Part shown: positions 1 through 6,135 of the stretch, in pieces
How positions within the stretch are numbered: the first letter of the stretch is position 1
Layout of the letters: each line of letters begins with the position of its first letter
DNA from: an uncultured Alistipes sp.
GTDB taxonomy: Bacteria; Bacteroidota; Bacteroidia; Bacteroidales; Rikenellaceae
Direction of reading: 5' to 3'
DNA length: 7,986 nt
Assembly (NCBI GenBank): GCA_910586375.1
Contig: CAJUIE010000081.1
Location: 1 to 7,986, forward strand
Translations under genes and position numbers: made by a program
The notes under the pieces: generated by a model
The model's input: the letters and a program-made list of their open reading frames with translations, nothing else
Told to the model about the DNA's origin: nothing
The model's database searches: none

Positions 1-889
1 CTACTACTTCGGTCAATGTGATTGGGATGTTGGGGGCTTCGGGGGGCATGGATGCTTCGATGATTATCCGGTCGTTGAATCCAAGATAATTCCGCAATGC
101 GAACATGCTGGCATCATAATTCTGACGGGCGGTTATGACAGATGCCGAGGCATTTAATTTACCCAGTTTTAATTGCTGCAAATCATTGTCAGAGATCAAC
201 CCGAGATGTTTTTTGCCTGAGGCTATGTCGAAAAGTTGAGTGGCATTTTTCAAATTCTGTTCTGCAATATTGCGGTTGACCATTGCAAGCAAGAGATCAA
301 AATAGTATTGGATTGTTTTGATGGAAACGATTTCCATATTGACGGCGAATTGTTGCTGAGCCTCTTTGTATCGTTCCGGTTCGATTTTCATGGCCCACCA
401 AAGCGGTCTGTCGGTAATCAGGGGTTGTTCGAGGGTGATTGCTGCGGGAACGCTGAGCCATCCGGTTTTTTTATTGCCATCGAGTTGCTCGATTCGTTCG
501 ATTTGTGATTGCAGGTAAATCTTTCCTCCGGTAAATGGTATGTTTTGGCTTACAGCCAATCCGATGTTACCTGTCAGGGCACTATTGGGTATGAATTCGT
601 AGCTGCCGTCTGATTTTTGATAGGTAGTTAATGACTTGTTCAGACTGGGAAGAGTGCCATCCATAGTTATGGCAGGGCGCAGGTCGGCTTTATAATTCCT
701 GTATTGCCAATAAGACATCCGCATTTGGTCTTTATATACGATTGCATCCAATGATTGCGATGCGGCTATCTCCAATGCCTCGCGCAATCCGATATGCAAC
801 ACCATACTGTCTTGGTGCTGGGCACGACAAGGAATGAAAAAGGATAATAATAATGTATAGACGAAAAATTTCAGCTGCATAGTTGTCAT
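1..889 (-). CDS. TolC-family outer-membrane efflux protein (5' part, runs off window)
   Basis: Reading leftwards from ATG 889 (a second in-frame ATG is at 880), the frame stays open to the window edge, giving 296 residues without a stop. Residues 1-23 form a Sec signal peptide: basic Lys, hydrophobic core FFVYTLLLSFF, likely cleavage at CRA|Q. The mature part starts with the typical TolC helix (LREALEIAASQS), then a strand-rich stretch (about 85-130) ending in the family-like WWAMKIEPERYKEA, then long helices including IASGKKHLGLISDNDLQQLKLGKLNA. Family members form trimeric outer-membrane channels fed by a periplasmic adaptor and an inner-membrane pump (ABC, RND or MFS). Those partners are not in the window and may lie further left. 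The gene begins 30 nt after the lipoprotein gene on the same strand, so co-transcription is likely. The C-terminal repeat is missing only because of the window edge. The substrate cannot be inferred. Confidence 0.88.
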   Translation of the reverse strand, partial: MTTMQLKFFVYTLLLSFFIPCRAQHQDSMVLHIGLREALEIAASQSLDAIVYKDQMRMSYWQYRNYKADLRPAITMDGTLPSLNKSLTTYQKSDGSYEFIPNSALTGNIGLAVSQNIPFTGGKIYLQSQIERIEQLDGNKKTGWLSVPAAITLEQPLITDRPLWWAMKIEPERYKEAQQQFAVNMEIVSIKTIQYYFDLLLAMVNRNIAEQNLKNATQLFDIASGKKHLGLISDNDLQQLKLGKLNASASVITARQNYDASMFALRNYLGFNDRIIIEASMPPEAPNIPITLTEVV

Positions 890-919
890 TGGGGTATTAT
901 AATGATTCTATATGAACTG

Positions 920-1266
920 TTATCTCCAGATTATACGATCATCTTCGTATTCGAAAATTCGGTTGTCTTTTCCGTGAGAATGACATTTGATATAGAACAA
1001 GGCCTGAGTCGGTGCATCATTATATATAAGGTAAACGTCTTTGGCCGTTTGTCTGCCGAGTGAAATCCAATGCTTCTCCGACCAATAAAACAATTCGTAT
1101 TCCGCGCCTGGCAGAATGTCGTTTCCATCGCTTCGGCGGATATAGGAGATTCGATCGATGGATACAGGTTCTCCGAAATCATATCCGGCCCAATAATCAT
1201 CGCCCTCTGCCCATAAGGCTGTAAGCGGAGGTACTCCCGTCTGGCGCAAACATGTCTCAAAGGGGG
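920..1266 (-). pseudogene. Out-of-frame discoidin (F5/8 type C)-like C-terminal domain of the preceding lipoprotein
   Basis: From just after the C5 tract (minus-strand reading of 1262-1266) to the TAA at 920-922, this frame encodes a coherent domain. It contains YDFGEPVSIDRISYIRRSDG, then PGAEYELFYW, WISLGRQ, ALFYIKC and a closing DNRIFEYEDDRIIW. This order matches the F5/8-type-C-like tail found on Bacteroidetes transglutaminase-domain proteins. The frame has a stop at 1271-1273, so it cannot extend upstream, and it lacks an ATG; the only nearby start is TTG at 1249. It is therefore best read as the detached end of the lipoprotein gene rather than a gene of its own. One extra C in the C5 run would give the joined reading FPPFETCLRQTG. 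Confidence 0.75.
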
Positions 1267-2589
1267 AAATTTACGATTTACACGGATGTTTTGATGACGG
1301 GTAGTGTCCGGCCTGACATAGCGGATATCCCCGGTCATATCCAGGAAAAAAGGATCGCCGACAGGTATTGGTTTCTCATTTTTCCACAGTACAGGAAGGT
1401 AGAGAACATTTCGTCCCATACCTTTGAAGCGGGCTTTATTGCCGCGAACATATCCCCAGTATATCGGCTTCCATTCGAAATTGTTAAACACTGCGAGATA
1501 TACATTGTCGCCTTCAGGTCTCCCTGGGAAAAGACGGACCGTTATGTCGGATGTTTCCAGATACTCGTCTGTTACATCTTTACAGAAAATATTTGAAAGA
1601 GTTGGAGGGAGCGCACGGCCTTGATGAATCAGTTCCAGAAGTTCGCTATTGGGCTTGTAGGTCATGCGAAAGACTTTGGCAAATTTAGCATCCGGATAAT
1701 GTTCTTCCGAAGGATTGGATTCAAATCCGTTAAATTCGTACTTTTTTCGACGTTCAGTCAATACCGTATTCCAATAATGACCCATGGAGCGGTCGGGCCA
1801 TTGCGGTGTATAATCGATAGATACCGGAATTCCTTTGCTACGGAGCAATGCAGTTGCCGCGAACGTATAATCTATACAAGTCCCGAATGGTTTATCGATA
1901 AGTGTACTCGCACGCATGATGGGGATGTAGTCCGATGAGAACAGGAGTAGCTGGGGGTTATGCTTCTTCAGTTCGTCATTGATGGCGCAGACCGCTGCCC
2001 GGGGATTATTCCGATAATCGGAACAAGTCGATTCCAATGAATACACATCTCCATTGTACAGAGCGTATAATGCCTCTCTCCAATTGTCGAGAGGCTGTCC
2101 TTCCAGAATTTTGTACGGTAATAAATATTCACAGAAATCGTCGAACGTAAGATGGCGAGCCCATGGTCCGTATTGCCATTGACTATAGGCCGAATCGATA
2201 CTCCTGATTAAATAATCAGCCGTAATGCGTTCTAAATCTAATTTGGTTGTAATAGTCGGTTGAAAGGATTGAGAACACAAGGCAATCTGTGTATTTGTAC
2301 TCTGTGGATCTTTATTCAGCACCAGGATCGAGTCTACCGTATCGCAATATTGTTCATAGCTGCCTGCGTAAGAATAATGATAGGGCATATAACGAATCAA
2401 ATAACGGGCGGCTTTATATTTCAGTTCTTCCGATTGGCCTTTATAATGATCGAGAACTTTCGTTAATTCCGCACGATTATTTTTTGCCATTCTGAGCGCC
2501 TGTTGCAGAGATACGTTATCGCAGCAGCTGATGAGAGAGGCAGATAAGAGTAAGGAGAACGCGAAGCAGAGGTTCCGTCCAGGTTTCAT
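931..2589 (-). CDS. Transglutaminase-like domain lipoprotein, frameshifted near its C-terminal domain
   Basis: As read, this is a 552-aa protein, but only residues 1-443 look genuine. Residues 1-22 are a lipoprotein signal peptide with lipobox LIS-C22, so it is probably anchored in an envelope membrane. A helical region follows, then a transglutaminase-like core (about 170-300) with the nucleophile motif FGTCIDYT (C238) and the His motif GHYWN (H271). The third catalytic residue I place only loosely, near 285-295. Residues about 348-420 look like a beta-sandwich. From residue 444 the reading is in the wrong frame and gives low-complexity nonsense until the stop at 931. The expected discoidin-like end is intact in the -1 frame (separate entry). 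A repaired gene would encode about 556 aa and end at 920. This family is common in Bacteroidetes. The likely role is a cysteine peptidase or transglutaminase-like enzyme on envelope or host glycoprotein substrates, which is an inference. It is the first gene of a unit with the TolC gene. Confidence 0.85.
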   Translation of the reverse strand: MKPGRNLCFAFSLLLSASLISCCDNVSLQQALRMAKNNRAELTKVLDHYKGQSEELKYKAARYLIRYMPYHYSYAGSYEQYCDTVDSILVLNKDPQSTNTQIALCSQSFQPTITTKLDLERITADYLIRSIDSAYSQWQYGPWARHLTFDDFCEYLLPYKILEGQPLDNWREALYALYNGDVYSLESTCSDYRNNPRAAVCAINDELKKHNPQLLLFSSDYIPIMRASTLIDKPFGTCIDYTFAATALLRSKGIPVSIDYTPQWPDRSMGHYWNTVLTERRKKYEFNGFESNPSEEHYPDAKFAKVFRMTYKPNSELLELIHQGRALPPTLSNIFCKDVTDEYLETSDITVRLFPGRPEGDNVYLAVFNNFEWKPIYWGYVRGNKARFKGMGRNVLYLPVLWKNEKPIPVGDPFFLDMTGDIRYVRPDTTRHQNIRVNRKFPPLRHVCARREYLRLQPYGQRAMIIGPDMISENLYPSIESPISAEAMETTFCQARNTNCFIGRRSIGFHSADKRPKTFTLYIMMHRLRPCSISNVILTEKTTEFSNTKMIV

Positions 2590-2611
2590 CGGCGAAGGAG
2601 GTTTTCATTTG

Positions 2612-2642
2612 TAAATGTAGAATTTATTTTATGAAAATCCAA
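2612..2642 (-). promoter_or_regulatory. Bacteroidetes-type promoter for the lipoprotein/TolC unit
   Basis: Read on the minus strand, TTG (2642-2640) is followed after exactly 20 nt by TACATTTA (2619-2612). This matches the primary Bacteroidetes consensus TTTG/TTG-N19-21-TAnnTTTG with one mismatch, in the last base of the -7 box. It would start transcription around 2605, leaving a leader of roughly 16 nt before ATG 2589. No purine-rich ribosome binding site is seen, as is usual in this phylum. Confidence 0.55.
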
Positions 2643-2740
2643 GAATTTACCCGATTAAGTTTTTTGATTTTGAATTATATTTAGTCCGAAATGAATGCCG
2701 GATAGAGATAGCAGGGATAAAGCCTTTCTCGATTGAGCCG

Positions 2741-2791
2741 ATAAAATAAGAAACACCCACTTTTACATTTTCGGGTGTAAAAGTGGGTGTT
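2741..2791 (-). terminator. Intrinsic terminator (16-bp stem, 8-nt loop, T-rich tail)
   Basis: AACACCCACTTTTACA (2752-2767) and TGTAAAAGTGGGTGTT (2776-2791) are perfect reverse complements separated by 8 nt. On the minus strand the stem is followed by TTTCTTATTTT; on the plus strand no T run follows. The orientation therefore fits a terminator for a leftward transcript starting in this intergenic region. It would also insulate the lipoprotein promoter downstream. The two flanking genes diverge from this region, so it terminates neither of them. Confidence 0.6.
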
Positions 2792-2953
2792 GATGGTGTA
2801 AAAGATTGAATTTCAATCTTTATTGCGGTGCGTAGGGGACTTGTTCTCTCCTCCGTATTTGTTTATTGTTCAATTGATTATGACAAACAATCGTGCCGTG
2901 ACACCTAATAGCCCCAAAACAAACTGCATAGTTTTGCGTAGAGCTACAAATTA
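2742..2953 (-). ncRNA. Candidate small transcript bounded by a promoter and a terminator
   Basis: A strong promoter (2959-2989) and an intrinsic terminator (2741-2791) on the same strand enclose about 210 nt with no recognisable protein gene, which is the layout of a small RNA gene. Within it, a purine-rich GGAGGAGA lies at about 2849-2856, and CTACGCA occurs twice. A near-palindrome AAAGATTGAA/T/TTCAATCTTT lies at 2801-2821, next to the terminator stem. The only short frame with an ATG near the predicted start is 2929-2870, a 19-residue strongly hydrophobic peptide (MQFVLGLLGVTARLFVIIN). The transcript could therefore be a small RNA, a leader, or a tiny-peptide mRNA. I recognise no Rfam family in it. 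Boundaries are estimates from the promoter spacing and the T run. Confidence 0.4.
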
Positions 2954-2958
2954 CATGA

Positions 2959-2989
2959 CAAATATACGAATAATTATTTAATAATCAAA
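2959..2989 (-). promoter_or_regulatory. Consensus Bacteroidetes promoter firing leftwards
   Basis: On the minus strand TTTG (2989-2986) is followed after 19 nt by TATATTTG (2966-2959). This is an exact match to TTTG-N19-21-TAnnTTTG and the best promoter in the window. Its -33 box lies only 5 bp upstream of the ATG at 2995 of the divergent gene. Transcription should begin near 2953 and run away from that gene into the 2590-2950 region. Confidence 0.6.
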
Positions 2990-2994
2990 ATCAT

Positions 2995-3771
2995 ATGCTT
3001 TCTGAGAAAACCGAATGCGGAGTGTACGATTCTGCATCCGTCTTTGAACGACTACCTGCGGGAAAACGAATCCTGCCGCAGGCAGGTAGCAGCGCAATGA
3101 TGAAGTGGATCGACCAGGCACTGTTCGACGATCTCATCCTTGCGAACAGCGAACAAACAGAACGTATGATGCGGGATGTATCGCCGTTCTTAACAGAGGT
3201 ACTCCCGTTCATCCCCGATGCTGTCTTGCAGTATCGCATCTATCATAACGAGACGGAACACACTAATTGTTTGGACTGTGTAAGAGTTTGTTTCGTAAGA
3301 AACGCGATTCTTTTCAGCATTTCCAAACAGACTTATCCTAAAACCTCATACCGAATCTCATGTTGCGGCGATGACGACCTGCAACATATCGACAACTATT
3401 CCCGGACGAAGGCTCACGACGGACTGACCGCACCCCAGCGGATCGGGAAACTCTCGAAACGCAAGGTTGAGGAGTGGGGCGAATATCAGACGCAGTACTA
3501 TCGGAATCTGGAACGGATCAATGAGGAAAACGCACGGGCGATATGCGCGCGAATCGCCCGACTGGGGCAGATTCCGGATGTGCTTTGGGGCAAGGACCGG
3601 CAGTCCGGAACCATCGAACGCTATGGCCTCAGTTACTCGTTCCAGGTCGAGCGTACGGGTGTTTCCGAAAACATCAGGTTGTTGCGCTTCGGTCATTCGC
3701 TCGACGCGTTTCTGGAAATGGCGCGCCCCTATGAATCGGAGCTGCCCGGCAAATCCGAAGCGGCGAATTAG
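2995..3771 (+). CDS. Unrecognised 258-aa protein, first gene of the accessory operon
   Basis: I do not recognise this family. The protein has no signal peptide or membrane segment, so it is probably cytoplasmic. It has a Cys-rich stretch in the middle (CLDCVRVC at about 93-100 and a CC pair near 123), then a hydrophilic helical region (about 150-190, KRKVEEWGEYQTQYYRNLER onwards), and a compact C-terminus around LSYSFQVERTG and LRFGHSLDAFLEMA. ATG 2995 is chosen because the composition changes there from AT-rich intergenic to coding-like. ATG 3097 or 3100 (MMKWIDQALFDD) is a possible later start. The next gene follows after 21 nt on the same strand. A TAGTTTTG box at 2929-2936 could be its -7 element, but no clear -33 partner is present. 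A role as mobile-element cargo is inferred only from its neighbours. Confidence 0.75.
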   Translation: MLSEKTECGVYDSASVFERLPAGKRILPQAGSSAMMKWIDQALFDDLILANSEQTERMMRDVSPFLTEVLPFIPDAVLQYRIYHNETEHTNCLDCVRVCFVRNAILFSISKQTYPKTSYRISCCGDDDLQHIDNYSRTKAHDGLTAPQRIGKLSKRKVEEWGEYQTQYYRNLERINEENARAICARIARLGQIPDVLWGKDRQSGTIERYGLSYSFQVERTGVSENIRLLRFGHSLDAFLEMARPYESELPGKSEAAN

Positions 3772-3792
3772 TTTTTCCGAAAAAAGCGATTC

Positions 3793-4020
3793 ATGAAACG
3801 ATTCGAAGTGAAGGTCCGATATACTTTCGACGGACATTATGTTGTACGGGCAGCATCCGAAGCGGATGCTGCCCGTATGGTTTCTCGTCAATGCGGGCTG
3901 ACGCTCGGCGGGGATATCCATACGGCCCTTGACGTTACAGCATGCCCGGATTGGGAGTTTCCTATTCGGCCCGATATGCGGGTTTTATCCATAAAAGACA
4001 AAAGTGATGGCACGTTATGA
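3793..4020 (+). CDS. Small 75-aa protein, related in layout to the following gene
   Basis: The protein starts FEVKVRYTFDGHYVVRAASEADAARMV: a beta-hairpin followed by an A-S-E-A-D-A-A helix. This is the layout of small DpnD/PcfM-like proteins carried on conjugative elements; the resemblance is by eye only. The second half is DIHTALDVTACPDWEFPI, ending RVLSIKDKSDGTL. It shares the pattern R/K-Y-T, A-x-S, D-I/V-H-T and L-S-I/V with the next gene, suggesting an old tandem duplication. The start ATG lies 21 nt after the 258-aa gene, and the 3' end overlaps the following gene by 14 nt, so translation is probably coupled. A perfect 15-bp palindrome lies within codons 18-29. The function is unknown. 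Confidence 0.68.
   Translation: MKRFEVKVRYTFDGHYVVRAASEADAARMVSRQCGLTLGGDIHTALDVTACPDWEFPIRPDMRVLSIKDKSDGTL
3845..3877. repeat. Perfect 15-bp inverted repeat with 3-nt loop inside a coding region
   Basis: TACGGGCAGCATCCG (3845-3859) is exactly mirrored by CGGATGCTGCCCGTA (3863-3877) around AAG. The arms are 9 of 15 GC, so the mRNA hairpin would be very stable. No T run follows, so it is not an intrinsic terminator. It falls in frame, encoding VRAASEADAARM. Possible roles are protein binding, mRNA structure controlling the downstream genes, or a DNA-processing site. Confidence 0.85.
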
Positions 4021-4312
4021 TTTTTATCAGGACCGAAAATATACGGTCTGGGAGCGAACGCTTTTTACGGTAGAGGCCCGAAGCCGGGAAGAAGCTATTG
4101 CAAAGGCCGGTTCGATCATTCAGAATGATGTTCATACCGTCGACAACGAAACGGTCTGCGTCGGTAACGCTGAAATATTATACGATACGCTTGAGGATTT
4201 GTCGGTTGAAGAGAATGGCGGCAATGCTACGAGAGAGATCTATATGGTCGCACCGCACCAAGATGCGCTGCTTGCCGACAATGCGGATGAGGCCGTGGCA
4301 GCCGCCTCGTAG
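4007..4312 (+). CDS. Small 101-aa acidic protein, probable paralogue of the preceding gene
   Basis: ATG 4007 (MARYDFYQD) is preferred over the GTG three bases upstream. The N-terminal half, KYTVWERTLFTVEARSREEA, has the same strand-strand-helix layout and S-x-E-E-A helix start as the preceding 75-aa protein, followed by DVHTV at the equivalent position. The C-terminal third is strongly acidic (LEDLSVEENGG, LLADNADEAVAAAS). It has no signal peptide or membrane segment. It overlaps the preceding gene by 14 nt and is followed by 119 nt before umuD. The acidic, small nature is compatible with an element-borne modulator or DNA-mimic-type protein, but that is speculation and I assign no function. 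Confidence 0.7.
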   Translation: MARYDFYQDRKYTVWERTLFTVEARSREEAIAKAGSIIQNDVHTVDNETVCVGNAEILYDTLEDLSVEENGGNATREIYMVAPHQDALLADNADEAVAAAS

Positions 4313-4362
4313 GGCGTGAGGCGGCGCATCGAGCCGCCAGCCTATGGCAAGGCTCCGGCTCG
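4301..4362 (+). promoter_or_regulatory. Mutually exclusive GC-rich hairpins ahead of umuD
   Basis: GCCGCCTC (4301-4308) can pair with GAGGCGGC (4318-4325), but the GGCGGC part of the latter can instead pair with GCCGCC (4333-4338). CGAGCC (4330-4335) can in turn pair with GGCTCG (4357-4362). This chain of competing stems spans the stop codon of the 101-aa gene and the start of the 119-nt leader of umuD. It has an attenuator-like layout. No strong T run follows directly; a T5 lies further on at about 4413-4417. The regulatory role is inference. Confidence 0.35.
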
Positions 4363-4431
4363 GTTCCGTAAGCCTAAAATTATCAATGGATTCGCAGGCC
4401 CGGTTTTTGCTCCGCATAAGAAAAAAGCATC

Positions 4432-4869
4432 ATGCCGTCCGATCCGAAAATACAGAAAATCTTCCGTCCCGACGACCGCACATCGTCCGACATACCGCTG
4501 ACCGAAAGCCCCGTTCATGCGGGTTTCCCGTCTCCGGCCGATGACTTTCTGGAAGGCTCGCTCGACCTGAACAGTCTGGTCATCAAACACCCCGAAGCCA
4601 CGTTCTTCGCCCGCGTCGAGGGTGACTCCATGCAGGACGAAGGGATCGTCGAGGGCAACATCCTCGTTGTAGACAAAGCCGTCGAACCCTATGACGGCTG
4701 TCTGGCCGTGGCCTATATCGACGGAGAGTTTACGCTCAAACGGGTGCGCATGGAGCCCGACCGTATTTTGCTTGTGCCGGCCAACCCGAAATACCCCGTC
4801 ATCGAAATTGCCGCCGGACAGGATTTTTCAGTATGGGGCGTAGTCAGGTGGATCGTCAAGCAAGTCTGA
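4432..4869 (+). CDS. umuD: UmuD, S24-family self-cleaving subunit of DNA polymerase V
   Basis: The 145-aa protein is close to the usual UmuD length (139 in E. coli). The Ala-Gly cleavage site is at A30-G31 in SPVHAGFPSPADDF. The nucleophile is S66 in VEGDSMQDEG and the general-base lysine is K103 in GEFTLKR. It ends with the expected WGVVRWIVKQV strand. Known role: after DNA damage, self-cleavage yields UmuD', which joins UmuC to form the mutagenic polymerase Pol V. There is no DNA-binding helix-turn-helix, so it is not LexA or a phage repressor. The 119-nt upstream leader holds competing hairpins but no clear Bacteroidetes -33/-7 promoter, suggesting transcription from upstream in the operon. 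umuC starts 2 nt after its stop. Confidence 0.95.
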   Translation: MPSDPKIQKIFRPDDRTSSDIPLTESPVHAGFPSPADDFLEGSLDLNSLVIKHPEATFFARVEGDSMQDEGIVEGNILVVDKAVEPYDGCLAVAYIDGEFTLKRVRMEPDRILLVPANPKYPVIEIAAGQDFSVWGVVRWIVKQV

Positions 4870-4871
4870 AT

Positions 4872-6131
4872 ATGTACGGGCTGTGCGACTGCAACAACTT
4901 CTACGCCTCGTGTGAGCGGGTGTTCAACCCGTCGCTCGAAGGCCGTCCTGTCATCGTGCTGTCCAACAACGACGGCTGCGTCATCGCCCGCTCGAACGAA
5001 GCCAAACGGCTGGGGATAAAGATGGGGCAACCTTACTATCAACTACGGAAGCTAATCAGGCGTGAGGCAGTGGCGGTCTTCTCGGCTAACTTTACACTCT
5101 ACGGCGATATGTCGCGCCGGGTCATGTCACTGCTCCGAAAATCGGTGCCCGCCATCGAGGTCTACTCCATCGATGAGGCGTTTCTGGACCTGACAAGTGT
5201 CGATGAAGGCCGTCTCGACGAACTCGGGCACGAGCTGGCCCGCACGATACGCCGGCACACCGGCATCCCGGTCAGTGTCGGTATTGCTCCGACCAAGACA
5301 CTGGCCAAGATCGCCTCGAAGCTCTGCAAGCAGTATCCGAAGCTGAACGGCTGCTGCTATATGCACCGCCCTGAAGATATCGAAAAAGTCCTGAGACGTT
5401 TCCCTATCGGCGACGTATGGGGCGTCGGGCGCCGGTGGGCGCAGCTGCTCGAAAAGAATGGGGTCAGAACGGCGTGGGACTTCACGCAGCTACCGCAGGC
5501 GTGGGTCCGGCAACGCATGCACGTGGTGGGCCTGCGCATGTGGAGCGAACTGCGCGGAGAGCCTTGCATCGGCCTCGAACAACACCCTGCCGACAAGAAG
5601 CAGATTGCTACGACACGCACGTTCGATCGGGACATCGACGATTTCGAGGAGCTGCACAGGCGGATTGCGCAATATGTCGCAGTTGCGGCAGAGAAACTCC
5701 GCGGACAGCACAGCATCTGCGGAGAAATACACGTCTTCATTCTTACCAACCGGCACAAGGAGAATATGCCGCAATATTATGAGAATCAGCTACTGAAACT
5801 GCCCGTTCCCACCGACAGCACATTGGAACTGACAGAGCACGCCGTGCGGCTTCTGCGGCAGATTTTCCGCCCGGGATATGCCTACAAACGTGCCGGAGTG
5901 ATTCTTTCCGACTTACGGTCGAAAAGCGGCATGCAGACCGTTCTGTTCGATGCGACGGACTGCGCGAAGCACGATAGTTTAATGAAGACGGTCGATGCGC
6001 TCAACAACCGTTTCGGGCACCACCGGATCGGCACCGCCGCCGAGGGCTTCGAACCGTTCAAGATGAACCGGAACCACCTGTCGCAACGATATACGACCGA
6101 CTGGCTGCAGATTATAAAAGTGAAGAGTTAA
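4872..6131 (+). CDS. umuC: UmuC, Y-family translesion DNA polymerase (Pol V catalytic subunit)
   Basis: Starting at ATG 4872, 2 nt after umuD, gives 419 aa, about the E. coli length (422). The frame is open from 4833, but that stretch overlaps umuD and lacks family similarity. Visible features: metal-binding D6 and steric-gate Y11 in MYGLCDCNNFYASCE; the YSIDEAFLDL motif with catalytic D101 and E102; GIAPTKTLAKIASKL in the fingers/palm; a helix-hairpin-helix type segment around VWGVGRRWAQLLEKNGV; and a QTVLF motif (355-359) that fits the beta-clamp binding consensus QxxLF. The C-terminus, RFGHHRIGTAAEGF to SQRYTTDWLQI, is the usual DUF4113-type end. All catalytic residues are present, so an active lesion-bypass polymerase is expected. 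Its stop is only 4 nt from the stop of the convergent SIR2 gene. Confidence 0.96.
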   Translation: MYGLCDCNNFYASCERVFNPSLEGRPVIVLSNNDGCVIARSNEAKRLGIKMGQPYYQLRKLIRREAVAVFSANFTLYGDMSRRVMSLLRKSVPAIEVYSIDEAFLDLTSVDEGRLDELGHELARTIRRHTGIPVSVGIAPTKTLAKIASKLCKQYPKLNGCCYMHRPEDIEKVLRRFPIGDVWGVGRRWAQLLEKNGVRTAWDFTQLPQAWVRQRMHVVGLRMWSELRGEPCIGLEQHPADKKQIATTRTFDRDIDDFEELHRRIAQYVAVAAEKLRGQHSICGEIHVFILTNRHKENMPQYYENQLLKLPVPTDSTLELTEHAVRLLRQIFRPGYAYKRAGVILSDLRSKSGMQTVLFDATDCAKHDSLMKTVDALNNRFGHHRIGTAAEGFEPFKMNRNHLSQRYTTDWLQIIKVKS

Positions 6132-6135
6132 CCTA

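Noticed and set aside
1262..1272. Programmed -1 ribosomal frameshift in the lipoprotein gene
   Set aside because: Zero-frame codons AAA TTT CCC CCT do not form an X-XXY-YYZ heptamer that allows re-pairing in both sites, so a mutation or assembly indel is simpler.
2820..2860. Possible tRNA or attachment-site remnant around GGTGCGTAGGGGAC
   Set aside because: No T-loop motif, cloverleaf or matching direct repeat could be found in the window.
2647..2862. About 70-codon open frame on the minus strand across the terminator stem
   Set aside because: It has no ATG start and passes through the inverted repeat, so it is best explained as chance openness of a structured intergenic region.
2880..2981. 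33-codon plus-strand frame from ATG 2880 upstream of the 258-aa gene
   Set aside because: Composition is AT-rich and non-coding-like, it has no family resemblance, and it lies opposite the better supported minus-strand promoter and transcript.
2741..2989. CRISPR array or tracrRNA
   Set aside because: There are no regularly spaced repeats and no cas gene in the window; the two GGTGTAAAAG copies are explained by the terminator stem and its neighbour.
3358..3921. 187-codon minus-strand frame opposite the 258-aa gene
   Set aside because: It is antisense to two better-supported plus-strand genes in one operon and shows no domain. It is a usual shadow frame in GC-rich coding sequence.
4316..4501. 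Short plus-strand frames between the 101-aa gene and umuD (starts 4316 and 4344)
   Set aside because: Both run into umuD in other frames, are Arg-rich shadows of GC-rich DNA, and have no recognisable domain.
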